64,000 nucleotides of DNA from Ridgeia piscesae (taxonomy: Eukaryota; Annelida; Polychaeta; Sabellida; Siboglinidae): assembly GCA_025642075.2 (NCBI GenBank), contig JAODUO010000642.1, positions 157,501 to 221,500 on the forward strand. The letters are read 5' to 3'. Within the stretch, counting starts at the first letter, position 1. Each line of letters opens with the position of its first letter. The translations under genes and the position numbers were made by a program. Below the pieces are notes generated by a model. It was not told the DNA's origin. It made no database searches and saw nothing but the letters and a program-made list of their open reading frames with translations. Below are positions 10,708-22,610 of this stretch, one piece after another.

Positions 10708-13061
10708 ACTTTTCATATTACTGAAGGTCATTGTATGAGTTTTGTTTTATTTAGAAAAAGATTTTTGATTTTGAGCCATATGGACAGTCTTTTTATCTCA
10801 GAGTTCATAACAATTTCCATTTCATGTATATTGTTACCTTGCATAAAGATACTTGTGTCGTCAGCAAACATAATTGTAAGCATTTTATCAGATAAAGTAG
10901 TTAGATCATTTATATAAATAACAAAGAGTAAAGGTCCCAACATTGAACCTTGTGGAATTCCACGTTATGTTGCTAAGGGTGGATGTTGTTTCTTTTAATG
11001 TTACTCGTTGTTGTCTATTATTTAAGTTATTTTGTATCCACTGAAGTATGTTTCCTCTAATTCCACAATGAGCTAATTTTCCAAATACAATCCTATGATT
11101 AACAGTATCAAACGCTTTCGCAAAATCAAGAAATACACCAATTACATGTTCTTTGTTATCAGTTGCCTTACTAATATAATCAATTAGCACTGAAGTAGCC
11201 ATTTCAGTGGAATAACCTTTCCTGAATCCAAATTGGAGATTACACAAGATTTTATGTTCAGTTATATAATTAATTAATCTAGTATACATTAATCTTTCAA
11301 AAACCTTTGAAAATACAGGCAAAATAGAAATCGGCCTGTAGTTGCCGATTGATGTCGTATCAACAGCTTTAAAAACTGGAATTACTTCAGCTATTTTTAG
11401 TTGATCTGGAACACATCATTGATCAAATGATAAATATACAATGTGACATAGTGGGTCAAGTAAGTTGGAGAAGGCCTGCTTAAGAATGAAAGGTGTTATT
11501 CCATCCCATCCAGGACTAGAATTTTTGTAAGTATTAATGATTCCTCTTATCTCATCTGGTGTGGCTGGCAGTAGAAACATTGGTATCTCCTTAGCCAACT
11601 GTGGACCTATATTCGTCAAATATTCATTACATTTATTTGCTATGTGTTGCTTGTTTTTTTTTAATTTGTCTTCAATTAGTAACTGGTCTATAGTTGTAAC
11701 TATTTCTTTCTTTCCAACAATACCCTTTACAATTTTCCTTGTGTTTTTTAAGTTGCCTTTGTCCTTATGAAGCTCGTGCTGGTAGTATGCTTTTTCTGCT
11801 ACGTTAATAAGGCAATTTAGTTTATTTCTATATCGTTTGTAATTGATTTCGTTGTATACAGTCGGTTTATTTAAGTAATACTTATACAAGTTGTTTTTGG
11901 TTCTAATGAAATGTCTAAATGTCATAGTAATTCATAGTTTATGTTTTTTTGCCCTGATAGTTTTTTTTAATAAGTGGAAATGATTTATTGTATACAAATA
12001 CAATTTCATTAAGGAACTTTGAATAACTTTCTTGAAGATTTTTGGAGGCATAAATGTCATCCCATGTTATCTGATCAATACTATCTTTGAATGTAGTAGT
12101 AGCTTGTTCATTATATATTATAGCCTCTATTACTGTGTCTACCTTCGTGTCATTAGTTTGTTTAGTAAGTAAACATATTGGTAAGTGGTCAGAAATATCT
12201 GTATAAATAATTCCATGTGACTGATAATTTGTACCAAGTATATCATTGCTATATATATTGTCTATTACCGTAGCCGTAGTGGTCGTTATTCTAGTAGGTT
12301 TATTGATAAGGGGTATAAACTAATGTTGAAACATTGCATCTATGTAGTCTTGTGTTTCTGTGTGGCTACCATAATTGGTTAAATTGATGTTGAAATCGGC
12401 CATTATATAACACTTGTTTATTTTCAACCTTAATGTAATATATGATATTCATAACATGCTCAGTGAATGTGGTAATGTTTGTGCTAGGTGGCCGATAGAC
12501 AATACCAACAATTATCTTCTTATTTTGTGTCATAGTCCTAGTGTTCACTTCAATAAACACACATTCCAGATATTCAGTAATGATACTCATTTCTGATAAT
12601 ACAGTATACTCAAGTGAACTATGGACATATAATGACACACCCCCTCCTTTCTTAGAAGGCCCAGTAACATGAAAGCTTGTATATTCCGGTATTTCATATA
12701 AGTCAACATTATCGCTGTGTAACCAGGTTTCGCTTAAACCAATTGTGAATTTGTTATCAATCAGCGATAAGAAATCACACAGTTTGCCAATATTCTTCGG
12801 TAAGCTTCTAATGTTTAAAAGCATGAGTGAGAAGTCGTTCTTACTGAGATTATTTCTTTTTATAATTTCATTAATGTCATCCTCAAGATAATATCTAGTA
12901 TTTGAAACGTTAAATAAATTACAGTCTGGGTCTATGTTCCGCATCGCAGCATCACAATTTTCGTAATCACGTACATCGCCTGCATATGTCATGGTCGTTT
13001 CACGTAACTGGCTCATGGTACTTACATGTTTCATATACATACAAGCTAATACGGTAAACAA
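9990..13061 (-). pseudogene. LINE 1 ORF2: endonuclease and reverse transcriptase, broken
   Basis: The endonuclease begins about 12.9 kb with SLMLLNIRSLPKNIGKL, then GLSETWLHSDNV and GIVYRPPST. RT fingers and palm follow: TPDEIRGIINTYKNSSPGWD, LQFGFRKGYSTEMATSVLID, GVFLDFAKAFDTVNHRIVFG, and FADDTSIF, the RT active-site FADD box. A C-terminal block ends near 9.99 kb. Stops and frameshifts between these blocks, plus the CT tract, rule out a working protein. The layout is that of the CR1/Jockey group. Confidence 0.85.
10636..10704. repeat. (CT)n microsatellite
   Basis: About 68 bp of uninterrupted CT repeat in the RT region of LINE 1. Confidence 0.95.
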
Positions 13062-13296
13062 TGATGCAGGTACGATTACACATCACATTACCAAGTAGTT
13101 TTATAACATATAATGATGTATTGTAGTTGTTAAGTTTAGGTGATTTTGCTAGAATAATCAAACTAATAATGAAAAAAAATAAACAATAAAATAATTCACG
13201 AACCATGTTTAGATCATGAAGGTGCCAATGAGTATGGCACAGGTGTAGTCCCTATCAGCACAGCTCTTATCCCTAGCCAACTGATTTATAGTTCAT

Positions 13297-13930
13297 TCAG
13301 GTCTTCCTCACAATTGATTGTTTTAATTCTGCCGTTCGAGTCCTTGGTGACGATTCTCCCATCATAGGACCAGCAGTTCTAAAGCTTGTATTATCGCTTT
13401 TTCCCCTGCATAGGTAGAGAAGTCTTGCTCTTTTCCGTGTGAGATCTTCAGAGATGAAGACAGTCGGCTGTTTGCCGCGAAGGTGCTTCCTGGCTTTCAT
13501 AAATGTTGTTTTTGATTCATGGTCTTTAAATTGGATGTTACTTGTCGGGAATACTGTATATTTGTGACGGTCCAATTCTGTGAGCCCTGTTGACGTTATT
13601 GAGTGTGAGAGGCACGTCCATGTCGGCAAACAACTCTGCAAAAATGGTATCCAGCTGTTCACCGTCGGCTTTTTCTTTAATACCGGAGACACGGACAGAC
13701 GATCTTCGGCTGTATTGTTTCAGGTTGTCCAGTGACTGTTCAATGCGCTTGATCTTTTTCTTTCAGGTTTTTCTTCTAAGTGGTTTAATCGGTCATTAAT
13801 CTTGTTTGCCACAATATCGGTTATCTTGCTTGCCAGGGTTGCGATGACATCATCGTCCTTTAGTGCTTATTTCACGCATTGCATCATCTCTTCGTCGGCA
13901 GCCGATTTCTTCCGGCCGGACGGCATCGCT
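13297..13930 (-). pseudogene. LINE 1 ORF1 (L1-type RNA-binding protein), broken
   Basis: Minus strand: starts MPSGRKKSAADEEMMQ, then a coiled-coil-like segment, RIEQSLDNLKQYSRRSSVRV and SGIKEKADGEQLD (the RRM-like LKQYSRR/SGI signature of LINE ORF1 proteins), and later KARKHLRGKQPTVFISEDLT and KRARLLYLCR. A stop after MQCVK and frame changes around 13.75 and 13.65 kb inactivate it. It lies directly upstream of ORF2, as expected. Confidence 0.75.
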
Positions 13931-14180
13931 GATGTTACGTAATAGGGCCCACTCGTACCAGCTTGTTGACGCAGTCTTCACGCACCGTTGGAGCAGACTT
14001 TGGAGCACACTTCACGCACCGGTGACTTTGCTAGAGCGATAATGTGATCGTTTGTCGTTTATCGCTAATTTTGGGGCTACTAACGTATCAATTCAAGTCT
14101 CAGTCAGGAGATACCATCTGCGAGATACTAAATATCTCAAATTTCATCGGCATGGGGCTCACCAGTTCACTGATTCTACC

Positions 14181-14930
14181 TGGTCAACAGAAGAAGCGGA
14201 CCCAAAATGATCTGCCAACGTAGTCTAGTCGCGCTGTTAACCAACCAAGTTCACTGGTTGTGAAATGCAGCTTTGGGAGGATCTTAGTGTTGTACGTGTT
14301 CCGTAGTGTTGTACGTACACTACGGCAACTCCGCCGCCACGACCACAGGGACGTGCCACATGATGGAAAAAGTTCAGTCACGATCGCTTCGTCTCCGGTT
14401 TGTTTTAGCCACGACTCGATGATTGCCAAAATATCCCAAACGTGCTGGATAATCTCCTCGTTTATAGCGAGTGTCTTATTTTTGACCGATCTAGCGTTTA
14501 TCAACGCAATGTTCGTGTAGCAATCGTTGCCAACAATTTGGCAAGTTGACAGTTTCACATGGATAATGTTATTGTTGTTAACGCCGCGTTGGTGGAAAGT
14601 GGGTCTAAAGCCGGGTCTACGTCCGATCACTGGACGTATTGTTCGTTGGCGATTTAATTACGACCGGTTCTGCATCCTCCCGTGACCGCACAAATTCCGT
14701 TATCCTTTATTGCGTCGAACAAAGGCTACCGCCACTGACAGCAGCATTGTTACAGTCGAATAGTTCCCGCCGTGTGTATGTCACCATAGGTAGAGGTATA
14801 TCATCGGAATAAAAGTCACAGAAATACACACAAATAAAACACAAATAACACAGTAGAACAGTTCCGTGCATACAGGGTAATGTTATCAAAACGATGGTCC
14901 AGTCTCACCAGTGTTGCAGTCGTAGAAATA
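14181..14930 (-). mobile_element. LINE 2, 5' part with endonuclease N-terminal half
   Basis: Minus strand: YTRRELFDCNNA near 14.77 kb, then NIALINARSVKNKTLAINEE and HVWDILAIIESWLKQTGDEA, typical of CR1-group endonuclease N-termini, and FTTSELGWLTARLDYVG ending near 14.19 kb. The domain continues at 9627 on the far side of LINE 1. Confidence 0.75.
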
Positions 14931-15129
14931 AGTAAAATCCTATGTTAAACACAGAGCAAATAAATAGCTGCCTCAGTTGCGCTTGATCACTTATCTATGG
15001 AATATACTGTGCATTCCAGTTGTTATATTAAAGTGTTAGATTGTATGCTACTTGATTGAGTTAAATATATTATACTAGACTGTATACTATTTGTTTGAGT
15101 TAGATATATTATATTACATTATATGTGCA

Positions 15130-15420
15130 ATTTAGTATCATCATCATCTTGTACAGGGACTGGTAGGCTTTTGCCTGCTGTGTGTCCCGGTCTAATCGTT
15201 TTCTAGCACGACTGCGTAGCCGAGTCTTGATTGTCTTCAGTATATTTTAAAGTAGTTACGGAAGGTTATTGTGTTCTTTGGCCAGTGTTTATCGATTCTG
15301 TTTTTGAAAGTTTTTAGTGAAGGGCTGGTTATGATATTTTCGGGTAGGGAGTTCCAGTCGTCGATAATTCTTGAGCTGAATGAGTGTTTTCTTAGCAGTG
15401 TGAATCACTCAGATGTAATG
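15130..15420 (-). mobile_element. CR1/L2-type LINE, 3'-terminal fragment
   Basis: Minus strand encodes FSSRIIDDWNSLPENIITSP and SLKTFKNRIDKHWP, a very common C-terminal motif of CR1/L2-group RT proteins. It ends in a (CAT/ATG)n tail at about 15138-15150. Only the last 300 bp are present. Confidence 0.75.
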
Positions 15421-15554
15421 ACATGTACGCAGATGCAATTTAAGTGAGCAATTGTTTGGCATTGCCCATATTGCCTTTGAAAGTCATATTGATACCAATG
15501 TGTTTGTTGTTTCCATGCAAACCGAGGTTTACTCGATTTTTTCCGTGACTCCAG

Positions 15555-15640
15555 AATGAAGCACGCCCGAAATCACGATGACAATGCTCAATATGAAAGT
15601 GTCTCCGAAGTTTCCACTGAAGATATTTCGCTACAACAAA
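15555..15640 (+). CDS. Gene A': diverged first tail exon
   Basis: Homologous to the exon at 1607-1723. It encodes QYESVSEVSTEDIS before the donor AAA/GTTAGT, which matches the gene A donor region. The acceptor CTCCAG ends at 15554, but a phase-1 entry (as in gene A) would read an immediate TGA; phase 2 from this site is open. Entry phase therefore disagrees with a gene A-type TM exon, and no TM exon is visible upstream. It may be a relict exon or be used with a different upstream exon. Confidence 0.5.
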
Positions 15641-15882
15641 GTTAGTCAACCAATTATGACTAAGAATGTTTTTGTTTTATATTATGACCCAGTGTTTTTC
15701 TGTATGTTTATTTGGGGCCTCGGGATTACAATTTTCAAACGTTTACCGCGGGTGAATGCCTTTCCTCCAAGGATTGCTGGGTAACTCGGTATATATTCGA
15801 ATTAGCGTATACGCAGCCCACCTGGTAAATGTGTATGTATGTGTGTGTGTGTGTGCGCACATGTGTTGGTATGTATGTGTGG

Positions 15883-15890
15883 GCGTGAGT
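15883..15890. repeat. Target-site duplication (left), GCGTGAGT
   Basis: This 8-bp sequence abuts CAGGGGCGTCGATC at 15891 and recurs exactly at 19367-19374 after the complementary terminus. Eight-bp duplications are the hAT-superfamily hallmark. Confidence 0.75.
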
Positions 15891-15988
15891 CAGGGGCGTC
15901 GATCCGGTTTTAAAAGTGTGGGGCACGGGGGACCAATTTATATATACATATATGTAGGTATTTTTATGTATGTATGTAATATGTAATC

Positions 15989-15990
<2 letters not shown>

Positions 15991-16051
<61 letters not shown>
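15991..16051. repeat. (AT)n microsatellite
   Basis: About 60 bp of uninterrupted AT repeat. Confidence 0.95.
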
Positions 16052-16053
<2 letters not shown>

Positions 16054-16627
16054 TGCTAATTCTAAAATAAACAAAGGCCTTTATGATATGCTATTTAAAA
16101 TAGTTATGTAGGCTACATATATTTGAAGAGGGGACATAGCTCACCCCAGTCCCTGAAAATTTGGAGGCTAGACTTTGGACCCATAACTGCTTGCCTGATT
16201 CATAGATTGACAACACGGACTTATGTGCATATAAGCCCGTGACACTAAGTCCATGGCATTAATCTTTCCCCTATAGTTCTACTAGTGTGTTCTGTTTATA
16301 TCTATGGTCCGTGGTGACAAGATACAAATGTTACACGGGTGCCCGTGTAGGACTTCCCAATTCCACCATTTGGCAAAGAAATGGGATCAAATTACACAAA
16401 GTGCAGGAATCCGCTGGTACCGCCGTAGGCGATATAAGTATCCACCAGGGCGACCAGGCTGCAATCCAAGGGGTGACAGGACAAACAAAAATTTACAATA
16501 TATAATGTGCTTGATGGCTAGTGCCTATTAATATATCAACAAAAAGGTGCACATTGACAGAGCCCGGCATGATGAATATTTACTGAACTAAGATCTAGTT
16601 GCGGCCAACCAAGTAATTTATCTAATA

Positions 16628-17836
16628 GGGTAACCTGGGGCAAAACGGCCCCTGGGGGTAATACGGCCCCCCGTCTTATCTGCCAAACGAGTGAACATAA
16701 ACAAACGTTGAATAGTGGAACATGATGCTGCTACCTAGCGAATACTCTTACCGACCGCAAAGCCAAACGCTATTAAAAGTAAGTTCACAAACCGTTTTTA
16801 ACGTTTTGCATACCCTGTGATCTAATAATCACTCTTCGGTAAAATCGATGCTAACATGTCCACCGTGTGATGTTCAATGCAAAGAATGCAATAATTGGGC
16901 TCACAGTGAGTGCACACCAGGGCTCCCGTATTTCGTGTGTCCCAACCGCGAGTCAGAGTGTGATTAGACAATAGAGTATCTGCAAGCCATTCGTTAATAC
17001 AATATGTTAATTATTTTAAGGCTTGTGATGATGCAAATTCCAAAGCTGATGAGTGTTTTGAGTTGCGAGTGTAACGATAATGCAGAATATTGTTTCTAGT
17101 AACAACTGTAATTTTTTTGACATATTGTAATTAATGATGAGTGGTTTCGATTGAAGATTAGGCTATTGTATCTGCCGCGAAGTATCTGCAATTTCTGCAT
17201 GCCATTACGTTAGTATAATAATTTCAACACTATAGTGATTTTAAGGCCTGTGATGATACAGATGCCAAAGGTGATCGTAATGTCGAATAATACCGACAGG
17301 AGCTGATAGGTAGGAAACCGGGATGTCCCGGGTGTAAGATCAGTAGAGCGGGAGAACTGTAGAAGTGCAACAAATATTATCAGTATTATGTGACCGTGTC
17401 GTAAGATGGACACAGCAATGATGAGTGATGCGGAGTGGTGATTATTTCTGTTCACGATGAGTGATAATAATTGTAGTACTTAATGACGGTTTAAATAAAT
17501 AATGGATAAAACACATTGTTTTTATATCATTACATTGTTTTTATATCATTACAACGTTGAAACCTAATATTAGAGTAAATAGGCGAGGGGCCGTTTTACC
17601 CCAAGCCAGGGGCCGTTTTACCCCAAGCATGGGGCAAAACGGTTTTATAGGAGCACATTTTAAATTTGTTATAACTTACGTTTTGGTTATTCAATCGTTC
17701 AGAGACATGTGTCATACACAAAGTATATATATACCTCAACACTATTAGTATTACTGCACAATTATGCATCGACAAGTTATGGATATAAAAATACACAACT
17801 TTTCCCTTAGGGGGGCCGGGCTGCCCCAGGTTACCC
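16628..17836 (+). mobile_element. pogo-like element with TA duplication and zinc-finger relic (P3)
   Basis: Terminal inverted repeats of about 25 bp start GGGTAACCTGGGGCA; the two ends differ at three positions. TA flanks both ends (16626-16627 and 17837-17838), and related uninterrupted sequence nearby supports insertion at TA. Subterminal GGGGCAAAACGGCC motifs recur at both ends. At 16857-16967 the + strand encodes CPPCDVQCKECNNWAHSEC ... YFVCPNRESECD and a stop, the C-terminal zinc finger of a pogo-like transposase. The rest of the transposase is gone. Confidence 0.8.
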
Positions 17837-18298
17837 TAATTTTCCACTGGGTAGTCGGAAGTTTATATCTGAACTCGTTTATTAATTTTACTACTAGACC
17901 GATGTAATTTTTAAGAGAGGGGAGTGATCGGCCTCGCTATATGCCTGTAAATTTGTTTTTTATGAACTGAAAAAGTGGGGGGACATTTCCTATGCTGTCC
18001 CCTGAGGCTGAAAAATGGCGGGATGTGGTCCCCTCGTACCCCACCGATCGACGCCCATGCTGTGTAAAACTTCCCAATCCTACATTTTGGCAAAGAAATT
18101 TGTCTTCACTTAAATGGGAATACGTTACACCACAAAATGCAGGAATCCGCCGCTTTGGTCGTAGGCGATAAGCATCAAGCAGGAAAGGGGTGAATGTGAA
18201 ACACAAATTTCATAATTTATAATGTGCTTGATGGCTAGAACTTACTTATAATATCAACACAAGGATGCAAACTGATAGAGCACGGCAGCGGCTCAGCC

Positions 18299-18765
18299 CA
18301 GTGTCGCGCTTACATTTTTCCGGTCGTTATAAACTTTCCGATTGACGTTTCTGCGCATGCGCGATAAATATAAAATCACCAATGTGCAGCGAAACGACAA
18401 AGCATTGTTGGTATGAATGCCACGGGCTGTTCATCAACTCTCCTGTGATGATTACTGTGAAGAGTTGCTTAAATATCTCGTTCAATACAATAGCATCTTA
18501 CGTTTGTTTAAATCACCGTCACGGATTATGGCGCACTATACTCTATAGTCAGGTTTGCTATCAAAACATGCTTCAACATTTGTTTGCCTCGTGTTAATTT
18601 GCTACAAATAACTTTATATATATATCCTAACGAACAATCCCGTAATATTTATACCATAAATGCATTGTCCTTTCGCTGCACATTAATGATTTTACATTTA
18701 TCGCGCTTGCGCAGAAATGTCAATCGGAACGTTTATAACGCCGGGAAAATGTAAGTGCTACACCG
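18299..18765. mobile_element. MITE with about 105-bp terminal inverted repeats
   Basis: 18299-18405 and 18659-18765 are imperfect inverted copies over about 105 bp (left end CAGTGTCGCGCTTACATTTT). The centre of about 250 bp has no coding capacity. It is inserted in the second unit of the hAT-like composite. No clear 8-bp target duplication is seen. Sequence resembling its interior (CACGGTTTATGGCGTACT) also occurs near 43036. Confidence 0.75.
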
Positions 18766-19582
18766 GCATGATGATTATTTACTGAAGTAAGATCAAGTTG
18801 CGCGCTGTGGCCAGTCGATTTTCTAATGGGTGGTCGGAACTTCATATCGCAAGTTTAATGTCTAGCTATTAGTCCTATGTAGCGGCTTTTAAGAGAGAGG
18901 AGTGGTGAGTCAGGCTATATGCCCCGCAATTTTTCTGAACTGAAAAGTGGGGGGACAATACCTATGCTGTCCCCCCACGCTGAAAAGTGGGGGAAACGCG
19001 TCGCCCCCGTCCCCCACCGACCAACGCCCGTGCTAGAGCATATAAAATTAATAATATCAACACAAGGTTGCAAACTGATAGTGCCCGGCAACGGCGCAGT
19101 TCCGTATGATGGTTATTTACTAAAGTAAGATCAAGTTGCGCGGTGTGGCCAGCCAAGCAATTTATCTAGTCGATTTTCTAATGGGTGCATGGTCGGAACT
19201 TCATATCGCGAGTTTATAGTCTAGCTAGTCCTGTGTAGCGGCTTTTAAGAGAGAGGAGTGGCGAGTCAGGCTATATGTCTCGCAATTTTTCTGAGCTGAA
19301 AAGTGGGGGGACAATTCCTATGCTGTCCCCCCACGCTGAAAATTGCCCCACCGATCGACGCCCGTGGCGTGAGTGTTTATCATATTAACATATGCACTAC
19401 ATAAATATCGTGTTTTACAGTTGTCAAATACATTTACCAATTTAAAGCGGCACTTTTGTTTATATGTACCTACCGTATCAAATGTTATCAATTATTTTCA
19501 GACAAAATGTATCAGATGGTTTTAAATAATTATTCAACGTTTCGGCACATGCCACTTTAATCTGTTTTGTGCCTTCCCAAAG

Positions 19583-19695
19583 GACTCTACGCATCCATTC
19601 GTTCATCAACGGAAACTATAGTCCACTCTGTGAAGGAGCCTGTTTATGAAGACATTGGTGACAATGGAAGAGAGCGTCATTACTCATATGCCAAT
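19583..19695 (+). CDS. Gene A': second tail exon with tyrosine motifs
   Basis: Acceptor AAAG, phase-1 entry, phase-0 exit at AAT/GTATGC, and 113 nt, exactly as in gene A. It encodes GLYASIRSS, PVYEDIGDN and YSYAN, the counterparts of TYATI, TYEDI and AYIN. The frame is open and both splice sites are intact, so this exon has not decayed although the copy as a whole looks incomplete. The following intron is filled with a 1.1-kb minisatellite. Confidence 0.65.
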
Positions 19696-21007
19696 GTATG
19701 CATGCACGTAAGATGCACGTCTAGTTGTATTTGCTCAGTGCACATCACTGGATCTAGTTGGCATAGCTCCGTGCGTATCACAGGATCTAGTTGCCATTGC
19801 TCAGTGCACATCACTGGATCTAGTTGTCATAGTTCCGTGCATATCACAGGATCTAGTTGTCATTGCTCAGTGCACATCATTGGATATAGTTGTCATAGCT
19901 CAGTACAAAATCACTGGGTATATTTGTCGTTGCTTAGTACACATCACTAGATCTATGTATCGTTGTTCAGTACACATCACTGTATATATTTATCGTTGCT
20001 CAGTATAAAATCACTGGGTATATTTATCGTTGCCCAGTACACATCACTCGATCTATTTGTCGTTGTTCAGTACATATCACTGGATCTATGTATCGTTGTT
20101 CAGTACACATCACTGTATATATTTATCGTTGCCCAGTATAACATCACTGGGTATATTTATCTTTGCCCAGTACACATCACTGGATCTATGTATCGTTGTT
20201 CAGTACACATCACTGTATATATTTATCGTTGCCCAGTATAACATCGATGGGTATATTAATCGTTGCCCAGTACACATCACTGGATCTATGTATCGTTGTT
20301 CAGTACACATCACTGTATATATTAATCGTTGCTCAATATAATATCACTGGGTATATTTATCGTTGCTCAGTACACATCACTGGATCTATGTATCGTTGTT
20401 CAGTACACATCACTGTATATATTAATCGTTGCTCAATATAAAATCACTGGGTATGTTTATCGTTGCTCAGTACACATCACTGGATCTATGTATCGTTGTT
20501 CAGTACACATCACTGTATATATTAATCGTTGCTCAATATAAAATCACTGGGTATATTTATCGTTGCCCAGTACACATCACTCGATCTATTTGTCGTTGTT
20601 CAGTACACATCACTATATATTTATCGTTGCGCAGTACAAAATCACTGGGTATACATATCGTTGCTCAGTACACATCACTGCATCTATTTACCGTTGTTCA
20701 GTATACATCACTGCGTATGTTTATCGTTGCTCAGTACACATCACCGGGTCTATTTGTCGTTGCTCATTGGATCTATTTGTCGTTGCTCAGTGCATATCAC
20801 TGGATATATTTGTCGTAGCTCAGTACACATCACGGGTGCCAATGAATAATTTAAAACTGCCCAGTACCAAAGACAACATGTTGACCTATCTATATTCTTA
20901 CAAAATAAAACAATAAAATTCTGTTTTAATATCGCATATTTCACAGCTGTCATTTGTTTAACGATTAGGTGTCCTTACTAAATGGTATCTGCCTCTTGTG
21001 ATTGCAG
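19696..21007. repeat. Minisatellite of about 33 bp with 100-bp higher-order period, in gene A' intron
   Basis: From about 19735 to 20835 a unit of the form CAGTACACATCACTGGATCT plus TGTATCGTTGTT is repeated more than 30 times. From about 20000 three variants alternate, giving a period of about 100 bp. The array lies between two conserved tail exons. All long ORFs across it on either strand are repeat artefacts. Confidence 0.95.
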
Positions 21008-21151
21008 GCAGAAGAGGTTCCTGATGATAATACTGTATATGCAGAAGTCTACGAGACTATTTTAACACCCAGACCGCCAATCTACTTGAACACCCAACTG
21101 TTGTCCGACAAGGAGATCGGTGTACATAGATGCACCAACGATGTGGACTAG
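21008..21151 (+). CDS. Gene A': terminal exon with ITSM-like motif
   Basis: Acceptor ATTGCAG, phase 0. It encodes DNTVYAEVYETI, in which TVYAEV fits TxYxx(V/I), then PPIYLNTQ, and stops at TAG 21149-21151. The stop lies slightly further on than in gene A because the gene A TGA position is not a stop here. The double-tyrosine core VYxEVYxxI is conserved between copies while flanking residues differ, which is evidence for past or present constraint. Confidence 0.7.
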   Translation, partial: AEEVPDDNTVYAEVYETILTPRPPIYLNTQLLSDKEIGVHRCTNDVD

Positions 21152-21651
21152 ACGGGTGTCCCGGCAATTCCCGGATGTAACAGTGCAGTTTGTGGATATA
21201 TGTAACTTGACCAGATGTCTCCATTGCCCAATCATAACATTGAACAAGGTACAGAGAGAAGACAGAGAAACAATCAGTAAAATTTGAAAAAAAAATTCAG
21301 TGCTGTGTCCCGGGGATGCCGTGTGTAGATTAATGTAATATGCTTTTTAAAGTATTAATATATTACAGTCGGCTACACTGCTTACGCTTCTAACACGCCG
21401 TACTGTAAGCCATGCCAAATAGGATCAAGACAGACGCCCCTATTAATGAATATCAGGATACATGCTTATTACGCCCACATGTGTGATTTTATTTTTTTCT
21501 AAGCATAAACATCAGATAAAAATAACAACAATGGCTATTAGTGTCATGTCCACAAGACGCCCGCAACGTAAAGTTAACTACACTTTCGAAGTTTCGAAAC
21601 AAAGGCATTTGGGACCGAAACCAAACATCCATTAGTCGATTATTCGACGAG

Positions 21652-22245
<594 letters not shown>

Positions 22246-22429
22246 TCAATCAATATAGATGTCTAAATGGGTTTATGGTCGTGGGGTTCATTGACACTTC
22301 CAAACTTTCTGTATAATAACACATTTCATATTAATTGAGAGACAAGTGCCTGGTTTTAGAATTATTATAATATTGGTATTGGCTTACAGCAAACTATAGT
22401 TGTACTTTGATCTGACATTTTACCTCACG

Positions 22430-22610
22430 GATTTTATGTGATAAAGTATGTAAGACAGGGTGGACTATTTTCACCATGCCTGTTTAGTGTATACATTGAT
22501 TATTTAAGTAATTTATTAAGAAACAGTTGCACTGGCTGCTGTACATTATGTGACCCAGTGTATGCAGGTGATCTGGCCACTTTCTCCTGCAATTTGGGTA
22601 GCGGTTCGTG
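22430..22610 (+). mobile_element. Degraded LINE reverse-transcriptase fragment
   Basis: The + strand reads KYVRQGGLFSPCLFSVYIDY followed by LSNLLRNSCTGCC and YAGDLATF. This is the RT VRQGG...SPxLFxxYID motif and a mutated YADD box. It is very short and decayed. Confidence 0.65.

Larger units (their letters stand above)
9628..14180 (-). mobile_element. LINE 1: CR1/Jockey-group retrotransposon, near full length, inserted in LINE 2
   Basis: The element reads right to left: 5' region near 14.18 kb, ORF1 (about 13.93-13.30 kb), ORF2 endonuclease (13.06-12.1 kb), reverse transcriptase (11.93-10.73 kb), C-terminal region (10.49-9.99 kb), and a 3' end at 9628-9660. That end has AATAAA and a short ATT repeat tail, typical of CR1-group elements. 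Frames are interrupted, so it is inactive. The (CT)n tract at 10.64-10.70 kb lies within the RT region. Confidence 0.85.
15891..19366. mobile_element. hAT-like composite element with triplicated 3' end
   Basis: Termini CAGGGGCGTCGATC (15891) and CGATCGACGCCCGTG (ending 19366) form an imperfect inverted repeat, flanked by GCGTGAGT on both sides. The 3'-terminal block, with TATGCTGTCCCC followed by CACCGATCGACGCCC, occurs three times in tandem, ending about 18060, 19031 and 19366. No transposase ORF is seen. A pogo-like element (16628-17836) and a long-TIR MITE (18299-18765) are inserted inside. It lies in an intron of gene A'. Confidence 0.7.

Noticed and set aside
19735..20835. Regularly spaced repeats resembling a CRISPR array
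   Set aside because: Animal genome context, units contiguous with no unique spacers, graded variation typical of a minisatellite, no cas genes.
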